Shown: positions 16,226 to 24,471 of the stretch, one piece after another
Numbering within the stretch: the stretch's first letter is position 1
How the letters are laid out: each line of letters starts with the position of its first letter
Assembly (NCBI RefSeq): GCF_009928415.1
Contig: NZ_JAABNN010000028.1
Span: 1 to 41,329, forward strand
Reading direction: 5' to 3'
DNA: 41,329 nucleotides
Origin: Bacillus sp. USDA818B3_A
GTDB lineage: Bacteria > Bacillota > Bacilli > Bacillales > Cytobacillaceae
Made by a program: the position numbers and the translations under genes
The notes under the pieces: model-generated
What the model saw: only the letters and a program-made list of their open reading frames with translations
What the model was told of the DNA's origin: nothing
Database searches by the model: none

Positions 16226-16951
16226 TTAAACTGGAACTTTTACACTGCTTTTAATAAATTCGACGAACAAATGGTTCATCTGATCATTGGTGCTTGCCAT
16301 GGATTCTGGATGCCACTGGACTCCCAGTGTAAAAGTGCTCGGATAAATATATTCAACAGCCTCAATAATTCCGTCAGAAGCTTCGGCAACTACTCGCAGA
16401 TCCCAGCCCAGCCTATCTATCGATTGATGATGCAGACTATTAACTCTTACTTTCTCAGAACCTAGGATTTCAAATAATTTACTATCCTTATCGATGCTCA
16501 CCCAATGAGTATCCCGACTCCTATTTACTATTTGTGTATGTTGAATCGGCTCTTTTACTTGACTAGGAATATCTTGTACTAACGTTCCGCCTAAGGCCAC
16601 ATTCAAAATTTGAATACCTCTGCAAATCGCGAGCAATGGGATATTGTTTTCGATTGCATATTTGGCAATGGCAATCTCAGCCAAGTCCCGCTCCGGTGTC
16701 GTTGGTCCTAGCTGCGGATGAGGATCCTCACCGAAAAATTTCGGGTCCACATCTTCTCCCCCACTTAGGATAATCCCGTCACAGAGCGGCAGTGTTTCTA
16801 GAGCGATTTCTGCATTAATATATGGAAGAATGATTGGTATTCCTCCATTAGCTGCCACTGTCTTATGATAATCATGGTGCACATAGACACCTTCCATATA
16901 GTAATTATGGTTCACATAGGCACCGGTAATGCCAATAATAGGTTTTTTCAT
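16226..16951 (-). CDS. gamma-glutamyl-gamma-aminobutyrate hydrolase family protein (class I glutamine amidotransferase fold)
   Basis: A 241-residue peptidase C26 protein, PuuD-like. It has the nucleophile elbow LLAICRGIQ with Cys110 and the catalytic His214 and Glu216 in GVQWHPES, giving a complete Cys-His-Glu triad. SGGEDVDP (64-70) is the family's oxyanion-loop region. Members hydrolyse gamma-glutamyl amides such as gamma-glutamyl-GABA; the substrate here is not proven. AAAGGAGAG precedes the ATG, and the upstream gene ends 18 bases before it, so they are co-transcribed. No other polyamine or putrescine genes are nearby. Confidence 0.88.
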   Translation of the reverse strand: MKKPIIGITGAYVNHNYYMEGVYVHHDYHKTVAANGGIPIILPYINAEIALETLPLCDGIILSGGEDVDPKFFGEDPHPQLGPTTPERDLAEIAIAKYAIENNIPLLAICRGIQILNVALGGTLVQDIPSQVKEPIQHTQIVNRSRDTHWVSIDKDSKLFEILGSEKVRVNSLHHQSIDRLGWDLRVVAEASDGIIEAVEYIYPSTFTLGVQWHPESMASTNDQMNHLFVEFIKSSVKVPV

Positions 16952-16969
16952 GTTCGTTCTCTCCTTTAT

Positions 16970-17275
16970 CTAGAGCCAGGCTTCGTCGATCGAGCTATTA
17001 TCTGCGATTGAAAAGGCTGCGTTCGTAATCGCTTGTGCCAAGGTTTCACCCGTTTCACAAACATCATCAAACCAGACTTCAGTTGTTCCATTTGTTTTAT
17101 AAACAAAGCCCAGCTCCTTTAGTTTTTCAACAAGAAGCAGGGCATGTTCTAAGTTTTCTTCCGGTTGGAACGCTGAAACAGGCACGAAAATTTCCTTTTC
17201 AAAATCATACCATCGGTCCCACCGATTTAGCTTCCAGCCTAGGATTCTGCGTGCAAGGATTTCTATTTTGTTCAT
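16970..17275 (-). CDS. phage ABA sandwich-domain-like small protein
   Basis: A 101-residue protein, first gene of the operon. The start MNKIEILARRILGWKLNRWDRW and the later PEENLEHALLLVEKLKELGF and GETLAQAITNAAFSIAD follow the pattern of phage ABA sandwich proteins (BC1872-like). These are small α/β proteins found in prophages and Bacillus chromosomes; their function is unknown. AAAGGAG lies well placed before the ATG. Nothing else phage-like surrounds it. The family call is from memory of the pattern and is moderate. Confidence 0.55.
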   Translation of the reverse strand: MNKIEILARRILGWKLNRWDRWYDFEKEIFVPVSAFQPEENLEHALLLVEKLKELGFVYKTNGTTEVWFDDVCETGETLAQAITNAAFSIADNSSIDEAWL

Positions 17276-17373
17276 AGTATGTATTTCTCCTTTTTTTCTA
17301 GGTCTTACTATTTTACCATTTTCATAGTTGCGCTCCTATATATTCATTGCAAGCTGCCTGAAAATCAAATATA

Positions 17374-17402
17374 TTCACAAAATCGCCACATTCTACTATA
17401 CT
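17374..17402 (+). promoter_or_regulatory. promoter of the HesB-like gene
   Basis: -35 TTCACA (17374-17379), 17-base spacer, -10 TATACT (17397-17402). It lies about 70 bases before the start codon and points towards the HesB-like gene. Confidence 0.5.
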
Positions 17403-17471
17403 GAGACTTACTACCTTTTTTCTAGGTTTTATTTCGTATAAAATGGGAAAATAAACATTGAGGTGAGAAAA

Positions 17472-17783
17472 ATGAAAATTACAATCACAAAAGATGCCAA
17501 GCAACAGCTCATCACACAGCTTGGTGAGGAACCAACCGTTCGATTGAACGAAATCCGAACCACAGGTTGAGGGGCGACCTTTATGTATGAACTTGCTCAG
17601 GTTGAGCAGTCAGATAATGATGAAGTATTTCAAATTGATGAATTTACCATATTAATTGACCCACTGGTCATTAGTCATTTAGATGGAGATGTTGTGATTG
17701 ATCATAATAAAAATTATGGCTTTATCCTAAAGAATAGTTACGAGATTTTAACGTTTGGGATGAAATTAACAAAGAACATCTAA
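17472..17783 (+). CDS. HesB-like protein with in-frame TGA: probable selenoprotein
   Basis: ATG at 17472, with GAGGTGAG upstream, opens a frame of 104 codons ending at TAA 17781-17783. It is interrupted only by TGA at 17568-17570 (codon 33). Before the TGA it reads RLNEIRTTG and after it GATFMYELAQVEQSDND and VFQIDEFTILIDPLVI, a HesB/IscA-like β-rich fold. The TGA sits exactly where this family has its conserved Cys (GGCSG-type motif). A SECIS-like hairpin follows, so TGA most likely encodes selenocysteine (Sec33). HesB-like selenoproteins are an established family. The C-terminal CGC of classical IscA is absent, as in YneR-type members. Alternatives are a nonsense-mutated pseudogene, or restart at ATG 17583 behind GAGGGG. 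Confidence 0.75.
17591..17610 (+). promoter_or_regulatory. candidate bacterial SECIS element
   Basis: TGCTCA (17594-17599) pairs perfectly with TGAGCA (17603-17608) around a GGT apical loop. Below it AC (17591-17592) can pair with GT (17609-17610), leaving a bulged T at 17593. The GGU loop and bulged U reproduce the SelB-contacted features of the E. coli fdhF SECIS. The loop lies about 29 bases after the TGA, inside the known 16-37 base window. Confidence 0.7.
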
Positions 17784-17800
17784 ACTTAATTAACCTAATA

Positions 17801-17836
17801 AAACAGCCACTGTTGCAGGCCAAACAGTGGCTGTTT
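17801..17836 (+). terminator. terminator of the HesB-like gene
   Basis: Perfect 14-base stem AAACAGCCACTGTT (17801-17814) with AACAGTGGCTGTTT (17823-17836). It starts 17 bases after the TAA at 17781-17783. This supports a transcript that covers the whole frame past the TGA. Confidence 0.85.
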
Positions 17837-17939
17837 CATCGATTTATGATTATTAAACAAATGAAACGGTCTCTTCATTTGAATAATAAACCTCCGACTA
17901 CATATGCATTAAATAGGCATAGTTTAAGGAGGCATCAAC

Positions 17940-19007
17940 TTGAGAAATTTTCATCAACCAGAGGTAAAGCCCTACCTCATTACAAAGTCACTAACCCCAG
18001 AAAACCAGGAAACACCTATACATTTTATAAATGGAGATATCGTTGATCACTCATTATTTTATAGAAGAAATCATTTTTCGTATCCTCACTTTACATCGTC
18101 CTTCTACTTTCTTTCCATTCGTGGACTCGTGCCAGCTCCAAGAACATTTTCTTTACAGGAAATATACTCACTGCCACCTAGAACAATCAAAACGGTCTTA
18201 GAATGTTCAGGAGATAAACGTGAATTCTTTGAACCAAAAGTATTTGGGGAACAATGGGAAAAAGGTGCGATCAGTCAAGGGATTTGGAAAGGGGTTTCAT
18301 TAAGGACCCTCTTGCAGTACACTGGGTTGATGGATTCAGCCAAAGAAATCCTTTTTGAAGGTTACGATTATGGAGAACGGCCCAATTCTGACCAGGTGGT
18401 TCATTTTTCAAGAAGCTTACCCATCGAAAAAGCCCTAGAACCAGATACGATTATTGCTTATGAATATAATAATCAGCCCCTTCCTTTCAAACATGGTTAT
18501 CCCTTCAGATTAATTGTTCCAGGATGGTATGCCATGGCATCTGTAAAATGGATTAAAAGTATCACAATCATAGACAAAGAATTTAAAGGCCCCTTCCAAG
18601 CAGTGGACTATGTTTACTATCCAAACAAAGAAAATGATAGCGGAAAGTTTCCTGTCACCACCATCAATGTAAACTCCACGATACAATCCCCTTTAAATAG
18701 GCAGCTATTAAATACAGGGATCTATCCAATAAAAGGAATTGCATGGACTGGAAATGGTAATATCGTAAAAGTAGAACTTAGTCTGGATGATGGTCAGACT
18801 TGGGAAACCTGTCAATTAACTTCTACATCTGAAGAGTACTCATGGGTTTCTTGGAATTATCAATGGGATGTGCGTAAAAAAGGTGAATACACACTAAAAT
18901 CGAAAGCAACTGATTCTCATGGTAATGTTCAACCATCCAAACCATATTGGAACCGAAAGGGCTATGGTTACAATGCTATTGATAGTGTCAATGTTAAAGT
19001 GGTATAA
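17940..19007 (+). CDS. sulfite oxidase family molybdopterin-dependent oxidoreductase
   Basis: A 355-residue molybdoenzyme of the sulfite oxidase/nitrate reductase fold. YRRNHFSYPH (41-50) is the family's cofactor-binding start. ECSGDKR holds the Mo ligand Cys89, where most members read QCAGNRR. HGYPFRLIVPGWYAMASVKWI is the typical central block. Residues from about 240 form the Mo-cofactor dimerisation, Ig-like domain (GIAWTGNGNIVKVELSLDDGQTWE). The start is TTG at 17940 with AAGGAGG seven bases upstream. No signal or Tat motif is visible, so the enzyme looks cytoplasmic. No cytochrome partner is adjacent, so electron acceptor and substrate are unknown. Confidence 0.9.
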   Translation: MRNFHQPEVKPYLITKSLTPENQETPIHFINGDIVDHSLFYRRNHFSYPHFTSSFYFLSIRGLVPAPRTFSLQEIYSLPPRTIKTVLECSGDKREFFEPKVFGEQWEKGAISQGIWKGVSLRTLLQYTGLMDSAKEILFEGYDYGERPNSDQVVHFSRSLPIEKALEPDTIIAYEYNNQPLPFKHGYPFRLIVPGWYAMASVKWIKSITIIDKEFKGPFQAVDYVYYPNKENDSGKFPVTTINVNSTIQSPLNRQLLNTGIYPIKGIAWTGNGNIVKVELSLDDGQTWETCQLTSTSEEYSWVSWNYQWDVRKKGEYTLKSKATDSHGNVQPSKPYWNRKGYGYNAIDSVNVKVV

Positions 19008-19025
19008 AACCCAACATAAAAAGCT

Positions 19026-19050
19026 AAGGCAGAGCTGAATCTCTGCCTTT
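19026..19050. terminator. bidirectional terminator between converging genes
   Basis: AAGGCAGAG (19026-19034) pairs with CTCTGCCTT (19041-19049), followed by TT on plus and by TAGCTTTTT on minus. It serves the oxidoreductase and the GNAT gene. Confidence 0.75.
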
Positions 19051-19065
19051 TACATTTCCGTTCAC

Positions 19066-19860
19066 TTATTTATAGGTATACATCATCCAGAATCCAATGT
19101 CTTCAAAACCGATCCGTTTATAGATGGCTCCAGCATCAGGATTATCGTAGAATAAACACAGTTCTTTTCCTTCTGCTAAAAGCTGACTGCATAACTTCAG
19201 CATACATCTACTTGCATATCCCTTTTTCTTATATTGTTCTAGTGTAGCAACACCCACCACCATCGCTGACATGGAATTTTCTGCTGCCGTTGAGGCGGTT
19301 GATACGATTTTTCCATCTGCCTTTATATAAAATGATCGGGCACTCCCATCTGTCAATTCCCGCCGCTTTCTTTCTAATGTCATCGTCGATTCACTAAATT
19401 CAGGAATGGAATTTAATAATTCAACAAGTTCCTCTGCATCGTCAGGAATTGCTTGCTGTACATTTGATAAATCGAAACTATTTGCATGCGTATGTAACTT
19501 TGTACATTTGGCATAAAAGAGTTGTCTCTTCCTTTTACAGGGCTGACTCAAGCAAGGCTCAATTTGTGCGGTAATTTCCTTTAGTCCGGACATCATCTTA
19601 AAAGAAGAGTCACTAGACATAATCTCTGCAAATCCCCTGGCATTAAATGTTCCTGGTGCAAAAGGAATATAATTTTCCTCGAATTTTAACAAAACAGCAA
19701 TCAGTTCACCACTTTCATTAAACTCTCCCCATAGCTTTTGAAAGTCTTGATCATATCCGTATACTTCAATGTCACCAATGATAAACAAGTTTTCAGCAGG
19801 TTTGGTTTTCAATAATCTCATACAAACGTCATGGTCCTTTTTATTTAATCTTCTTAACAT
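19066..19860 (-). CDS. GNAT family N-acetyltransferase
   Basis: A 264-residue two-part protein. The N-terminal half (LRRLNKKDHDVCMRLLKTKPAENLFIIGDI) is a divergent GNAT-like module. The C-terminal half is a clear FR47-like acetyltransferase domain with VVGVATLEQYKKKGYASR, whose K-K-G-Y-A forms the acetyl-CoA pyrophosphate loop, and LFYDNPDAGAIYKRIGFEDIG at the end. Substrate not predictable. The start ATG has AAAGGGGGGAG upstream. Monocistronic, convergent with the molybdoenzyme gene. Confidence 0.85.
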   Translation of the reverse strand: MLRRLNKKDHDVCMRLLKTKPAENLFIIGDIEVYGYDQDFQKLWGEFNESGELIAVLLKFEENYIPFAPGTFNARGFAEIMSSDSSFKMMSGLKEITAQIEPCLSQPCKRKRQLFYAKCTKLHTHANSFDLSNVQQAIPDDAEELVELLNSIPEFSESTMTLERKRRELTDGSARSFYIKADGKIVSTASTAAENSMSAMVVGVATLEQYKKKGYASRCMLKLCSQLLAEGKELCLFYDNPDAGAIYKRIGFEDIGFWMMYTYK

Positions 19861-20213
19861 TGTTCTCCCCCCTTTTAATTTTCATCTAGCAGAATTTTCC
19901 TAATAATTAATTAGTATAGTATGAACTCAGCTAACATGGAAGAAAACTTTTTAATCCCTTTTTAGTTTTATGGTTTCTGGTACGTTATTTTTATAAGCTT
20001 TTCCAATGGTTGGTAGATCCTCTATCAACCTTTTTTATTTTTGAGTAATAGCGGCCGTATCAACCGAAGTATAATAAATAATATCTCCCAGTTAAATGGT
20101 CATACCTTTCCATAACCTCGCATATCATTTGTTTATCGATTTTTCATTAAAGTGATATACTGAATGATACATCATTTGATTAATGCTGATACAACTACAT
20201 AGGAGTGTGTTTG
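19861..20213. other. intergenic region between divergent genes
   Basis: This 353-base gap holds the upstream regions of the GNAT gene (minus) and the HAD gene (plus). TATACT at 20156-20161 could be the -10 of the HAD gene, with only a weak -35 (TTTATC). No structured RNA or repeat is seen. Confidence 0.3.
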
Positions 20214-20993
20214 ATGAATTATAAGGTTGTCATCTTAGATATAGACGGTACGATCGTCCCTCATGGAAAATCAGTTAGCGCGGCTACTAAAAATGCCATA
20301 CAGCGCTTGAAAGATAGAAACTTGGAAGTAGTCATTGCGACAGGTAGGGCCCCTTATTTTTCAACATCTGTTATCGAAGAAACGGGCGTCAGCTCAATGG
20401 TTTTCTTTAATGGTTCTTACGTTTTTCATGAAGGTAAAGAGGTTTTTCAAAATTCAATTGATAAGGATATTTTAAAAAGAGTTCATGAATTATCTGGCGG
20501 CTATCAGCATCCGCTCACTTTCCTAAGCGGAACAGGCTTTACTGCGACAGACCTGAACCATCCTTTTGTAGTAGAGGCCTATAGCCATGATCCGTGGAAA
20601 CCAGAACTGGCCCCACCGAGTTATTATCTGGATCAGGATATTTATCAGTTGTTCCTTCATTGTAATTTGGAGGAAGAAATTCACTATAAGGCCAAGATTC
20701 CAGAGTTGGATTTCCGGAGATGGAGCTCAGGGGCTAGAACATGTGATGTGAATCTGACCAATTCCAATAAGTCTGTTGGGATTACAAAGTTATTAGAGAG
20801 ACTGGGGATTGCTCCTGATGAAGCAGTGGCCTTCGGCGATGGTATTAATGATATTGAGATGCTTTCATTGGTGGGAATGGGAGTCGCTATGGGGGCGGCA
20901 TCGGATGTATTAAAACAAGCGGCCAATATGGTAACCCTATCAGCAGAAGAAGATGGTGTTGTTTATGGGTTGGAGAAGCTGAGGCTGATTTAG
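20214..20993 (+). CDS. Cof-type HAD-IIB family phosphatase
   Basis: A 259-residue HAD phosphatase of the Cof subfamily. It acts on phosphorylated small molecules such as sugar phosphates, FMN or pyridoxal phosphate; the specific substrate is unknown. Motif I is VVILDIDGTIV with the nucleophile Asp, motif II VIATGRAP, and motif IV FGDGINDIEML. A C2-type cap lies between them. I chose ATG at 20214 because AGGAG lies eight bases upstream; an upstream GTG at 20205 overlaps that site. Monocistronic with a strong terminator. Confidence 0.9.
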   Translation: MNYKVVILDIDGTIVPHGKSVSAATKNAIQRLKDRNLEVVIATGRAPYFSTSVIEETGVSSMVFFNGSYVFHEGKEVFQNSIDKDILKRVHELSGGYQHPLTFLSGTGFTATDLNHPFVVEAYSHDPWKPELAPPSYYLDQDIYQLFLHCNLEEEIHYKAKIPELDFRRWSSGARTCDVNLTNSNKSVGITKLLERLGIAPDEAVAFGDGINDIEMLSLVGMGVAMGAASDVLKQAANMVTLSAEEDGVVYGLEKLRLI

Positions 20994-21006
20994 TTTTGTG
21001 ATAAGA

Positions 21007-21049
21007 GAAAAAGCTTGTAGAGCTGTGAGCTGAATCTACAAGCTTTTTC
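21007..21049. terminator. bidirectional terminator
   Basis: Perfect 15-base stem GAAAAAGCTTGTAGA (21007-21021) with TCTACAAGCTTTTTC (21035-21049), with T-rich flanks both ways. It serves the HAD gene and the convergent LLM gene. Confidence 0.85.
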
Positions 21050-21078
21050 TTTTTAAAAGGGGATTATTTGGATTTCAG

Positions 21079-22134
21079 CTATCTAGAGCCCTCTGCCTCC
21101 CATTTAGCCACTTCCTCACGAACCCGAGGCGCCACTTCTTTACCGAGCAGCTCAATCGCTCTCATTACATCCGCATGCGGCATACTTCCAACCGGTACAT
21201 GCAGCATAAATCGTGTAACCCCTACATTCTTGCGGAGATGAATGATTTTCTGTGCAACCGTTTCAGGATCGCCCACATATAGGGCTCCTTCAAAACTACT
21301 TGCCGCATCAAAACTTGATCGGTCATAATACCCCCAGCCGCGTTCACGCCCTAACACATTCATCGCTTGCTGGGTTGATGGGAAAAATTTGTCCGCAGCC
21401 ATCGAAGAGTCTTCCGCAATAAACCCGTGAGAATGCGAAGCTACCGTTAATTTTGAAGCGTCATGGCCAGCTTGCTCTGCCGCTCTCTTATAAAGATTTA
21501 CAAGTGGAGCAAACTGTACGGGGCGGCCACCGATAATGGCTAAAACCAGCGGCAAGCCTAACAGACCTGCCCGGATAACTGAATCCGGCGTACCACCGCT
21601 GCCAATCCATACCGGTAAAGGATTCTGCACAGGACGCGGATAAACTCCTAGATTGTTTATGGCTGGACGATGTTTCCCGCTCCATGTCACTTTTTCAGAC
21701 TCACGAAGCTTTAACAAAAGGTCCAGCTTTTCCTCAAACAATTCATCATAATCTTGCAAATCATAACCGAACAACGGGAACGATTCGATAAACGATCCAC
21801 GTCCGACCATAATCTCCGCTCTCCCATTTGATAGGCCATCGAGCGTTGCAAAATCTTCAAATACCCGAACCGGGTCATCAGAGGACAGAACAGTCACCGC
21901 ACTCGTCAGCCTAATCCGTTTTGTCTGCGATGCCGCGGCAGCCAGAACAAGGGTTGGAGAGGATGCAGCATAATCTTTACGATGATGCTCACCCACGCCA
22001 AATACATCCAAGCCTACCTCATCGGCAAGAATAATTTCCTCTACCACTTCACGGAGCCGCCCGGCATGACTAATGACTTTCCCAGTCTGAACATCCGGTG
22101 TGGTCTCTACAAATGTACTAATTCCTATTTCCAA
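21079..22134 (-). CDS. LLM class flavin-dependent oxidoreductase (luciferase-like)
   Basis: A 351-residue bacterial-luciferase-like TIM barrel using reduced flavin. It shows EIGISTFVETTPD, LADEVGLDVFGVGEHHRKDYA (the EHH signature), FATLDGLSNGRAEIMVGRGS, VWIGSGGTPDSVIRAG and LYVGDPETVAQKI. Members are monooxygenases or F420/FMN enzymes; the substrate is not predictable. The start is TTG at 22132-22134, with TAGGAGG seven bases upstream. A longer frame to 22191 has no such site. Monocistronic and convergent with the HAD gene. Confidence 0.9.
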   Translation of the reverse strand: MEIGISTFVETTPDVQTGKVISHAGRLREVVEEIILADEVGLDVFGVGEHHRKDYAASSPTLVLAAAASQTKRIRLTSAVTVLSSDDPVRVFEDFATLDGLSNGRAEIMVGRGSFIESFPLFGYDLQDYDELFEEKLDLLLKLRESEKVTWSGKHRPAINNLGVYPRPVQNPLPVWIGSGGTPDSVIRAGLLGLPLVLAIIGGRPVQFAPLVNLYKRAAEQAGHDASKLTVASHSHGFIAEDSSMAADKFFPSTQQAMNVLGRERGWGYYDRSSFDAASSFEGALYVGDPETVAQKIIHLRKNVGVTRFMLHVPVGSMPHADVMRAIELLGKEVAPRVREEVAKWEAEGSR

Positions 22135-22279
22135 CGAAATTCCTCCTATATCTATTAAGCTTAAGCAATTAAGGTAAGCCCATTCTACCATAGATACTCA
22201 GTTGTTTCGCTTAATCCAGTTCCAACTAAATAATTTTATGTAATTTCACATATAATATAGAAAAAAGGTGTGTTTTTGT

Positions 22280-22567
22280 TTGGATTTTCCTGTGATTCAA
22301 ATGAACTTTTGGGATGCCGTCTTTGCCATTCCGATCATTATGGTGTTAACCCAATTTATTAAGGTTTATTTTAAAATCCCAAAATGGTTTGTTCCGACCA
22401 TTGCCCTATTATTTGGACTGGGAATTTCCATTTTTATCAGCCATAAACACAGCCTGATTTCCGGTTTATTTATGGGTTGGTTTTATGGGTATGCGGCAAT
22501 TGGTTCCTATGCGTCCTTAAAAACAAATGTGATCGCATTCAGAAATAAAAAAAGTAATAAGTATTAA
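22280..22567 (+). CDS. small integral membrane protein, hypothetical
   Basis: About 95 residues with three predicted membrane helices: FAIPIIMVLTQFIKVYF, FVPTIALLFGLGISIFI and LISGLFMGWFYGYAAIGSYAS. A basic tail (RNKKSNKY) follows. Size and layout resemble phage-type holins, but there is no endolysin or prophage nearby. The start is uncertain: TTG at 22280 is preceded by AAAAGGTGTG, and a GTG at 22268 overlaps that site. Followed by its own terminator. Function unknown. Confidence 0.6.
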   Translation: MDFPVIQMNFWDAVFAIPIIMVLTQFIKVYFKIPKWFVPTIALLFGLGISIFISHKHSLISGLFMGWFYGYAAIGSYASLKTNVIAFRNKKSNKY

Positions 22568-22572
22568 AAAAG

Positions 22573-22617
22573 AAAGGAAATCTTTCGTACAAGATCTACG
22601 ATTGATTCCCTTTTTTT
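22573..22617 (+). terminator. terminator of the small membrane protein gene
   Basis: AAAGGAAATC (22573-22582) pairs with GATTCCCTTT (22604-22613) with one mismatch. Inner TCGTA/TACGA extends the stem. A run of seven or more T follows. Confidence 0.7.
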
Positions 22618-22664
22618 ATTATATGTTTTTCCTGTACGTCTTTTGAGAGAACTCGATCTTCTTC

Positions 22665-23315
22665 TTACTTAAACCTATTAGGAAATTGCTTTACAATACC
22701 ATCAGTTATAAAGTCACCCATATGGATGAGATGGACTTCATTCGTATCGGCCGTTTTGATATCCCCAGTCCAATCCCCTTTTAATCGATCTTCTAACTCG
22801 GCAGCTGTCAGTTTTAAATGTGTATAAAACATGTCTGTCAAAGCCTTCTTGTTCCAATTCGGGTTTGCACTCGCTAAAAAGGTAACAATTTGATCTGCGT
22901 TTCTGAACCAATCCTTATTGAATTGAGTAACCTTCGCTTTGTCTCCAGCCTTAGCCGCCTCAACAATCTTACCGGCAATTAAGATATGCTCTTTAAGCAG
23001 GGCGGTAAGCTTGTTCCCAGCTTGCTCCCCGTAATAGGGTTTAATAATATCGCCAAGCTCCACCTGATTTTGTAACAGTCTTGCCAGTACATGCTTTTGG
23101 TCCTTTAACCCTGCTAAACTGCTGACAATATAGCTTCTTGTCCACCATGCATGTTCAATCCATAATCGCTGCATTGGATATTTTAATTGAATCACCGATT
23201 GATTGATACAGTCTCGCTGTGGTACCGCCGGTCTCCCTTCTGCATTTGCAATAGAAAAACTCGTTGAGAAGAGTAGCATAAAGGCAAACATACAGGTAAT
23301 CAGTTGTTTTTTCAT
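22665..23315 (-). CDS. exported helical protein, hypothetical
   Basis: A 216-residue secreted protein with a clear signal peptide (MKKQLITCMFAFMLLFSTSF, cleavage probably after IANA). The mature part is all helical, with repeated patterns: EHAWWTRSYIVSSLAGLKD, LLQNQVELGDIIKPYYGEQAG, LLKEHILIAGKIVEAAKAGD, HLKLTAAELEDRLKGDW. The H/W/N/Q spacing suggests a four-helix bundle. I recall similar exported proteins in Bacillus with unreliable annotations, and no activity is established. Monocistronic. Not lipidated: the Cys in the signal lacks a lipobox. Confidence 0.7.
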   Translation of the reverse strand: MKKQLITCMFAFMLLFSTSFSIANAEGRPAVPQRDCINQSVIQLKYPMQRLWIEHAWWTRSYIVSSLAGLKDQKHVLARLLQNQVELGDIIKPYYGEQAGNKLTALLKEHILIAGKIVEAAKAGDKAKVTQFNKDWFRNADQIVTFLASANPNWNKKALTDMFYTHLKLTAAELEDRLKGDWTGDIKTADTNEVHLIHMGDFITDGIVKQFPNRFK

Positions 23316-23399
23316 GTTGGCTGCTCCTATTCTGATTTATTATTAATTGTTATTATTGATCATTTTTTCCGCCTTATACCATTAGTCCCGTCACAAAAC

Positions 23400-24299
23400 T
23401 CATACTTTGCCGGGCAGATTCTGTTCTGGCACGCTCTCATTGTAAAGAACCATTCCTGGCATATTTACCTGATGTTCATGAAACACCTTTAATAATTCAA
23501 ACCTGACCTGTCTCGATGCTTCAAAGTAATCTTCAGGCCAAACAAGGCCCGCCATACATAACTCATAGCCAACATATTTTTGATTAGGATTTAGATCTGT
23601 TACGCCGATAAATTGAAATTCCTGTTCAGGGTTCCCGTCTTCCATTCTTAGCAGGAATTGTGAGTATTTTTCATTACATATACGGCAAACTTGCTCCATC
23701 AGCTCTTTCATCATCTCCGGATCTTCCTGATAGCTGACCGTCATCCGTTCGATCACACGCATTTTGCCTTTATTATAATTTTGAATCGTTCGGACTTCCC
23801 CATGTGGAATCGTTAAAAGCTTGCCGGACCATTCCCGGATTTGCATGAACCGAATGCCGATCTCCTCGATGGTACCTGAGTTATTCCCATTAAACATGAC
23901 AAAATTCCCAACCCGGAACTCATGGTCGGACAGCCGAACCAGCCCTAGTAATATATCTTTTAAAACCTCCTGGGCTGCGAGACCCACAATAACACCGACA
24001 ATCCCTGCACCTGCAAGCAAGCCTTTTAAATTCATAAATTGCCCGATTAGATACACAATCACAATTGTTATAGAGCTGTACTTTAAGGCCGAGCGGATAA
24101 CTCCCTGAATGGTCTGCTCAACCTCGTCCTCCAAGAGATGAGACTTTCGGAAAAACCAATCGACACTCCGGTTAATCACAAATGAAATGATCATCAAGGA
24201 GATGATCATAAATATCACTCGTAAGAGCAAATATCCTCTTATATATTCTAAGAAATTCTCCGTGTAAGTTAATAGATCCACCCGAGCCACTTCCTTCAA
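23400..24299 (-). CDS. MscS-type small-conductance mechanosensitive channel
   Basis: About 299 residues. Three N-terminal membrane helices (roughly 20-45, 70-90 and 92-115) end in the pore helix GLLAGAGIVGVIVGLAAQEVLKD, rich in Gly and Ala as in MscS TM3. The cytoplasmic β-domain follows (FRVGNFVMFNGNNSGTIEEIGIRFMQIREWSGKLLTIPHGE). The channel opens on membrane tension to release solutes during osmotic downshock. The start is probably TTG at 24297-24299, seven bases after AAGGTGAT; a GTG at 24311 overlaps that site. Monocistronic, divergent from the SleB-like gene. Confidence 0.9.
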   Translation of the reverse strand: MKEVARVDLLTYTENFLEYIRGYLLLRVIFMIISLMIISFVINRSVDWFFRKSHLLEDEVEQTIQGVIRSALKYSSITIVIVYLIGQFMNLKGLLAGAGIVGVIVGLAAQEVLKDILLGLVRLSDHEFRVGNFVMFNGNNSGTIEEIGIRFMQIREWSGKLLTIPHGEVRTIQNYNKGKMRVIERMTVSYQEDPEMMKELMEQVCRICNEKYSQFLLRMEDGNPEQEFQFIGVTDLNPNQKYVGYELCMAGLVWPEDYFEASRQVRFELLKVFHEHQVNMPGMVLYNESVPEQNLPGKV

Positions 24300-24471
24300 T
24301 ATTTCAATCACCTTTTAGCATGACCTATTTTTTTCAACATTATTTGTTAGGTACCCTCTAGCAAATAACTCTATTCTATGTAATACAACTGTAAAGTCCT
24401 GTAATACTAATCTAGCAATTCCTCTCATAGAAATAGACATTATTAAGAGAATTCGACTGGAGGAAATCATT

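Noticed and set aside
16970..17275. Prophage region
   Set aside because: One ABA-sandwich-like protein is present, but no integrase, structural, lysis or attachment sequences surround it.
17583..17783. Independent 66-residue gene after the TGA
   Set aside because: Its sequence continues the HesB-like fold from the upstream frame. It lacks the first strands and the conserved cysteine position, though internal restart cannot be fully excluded.
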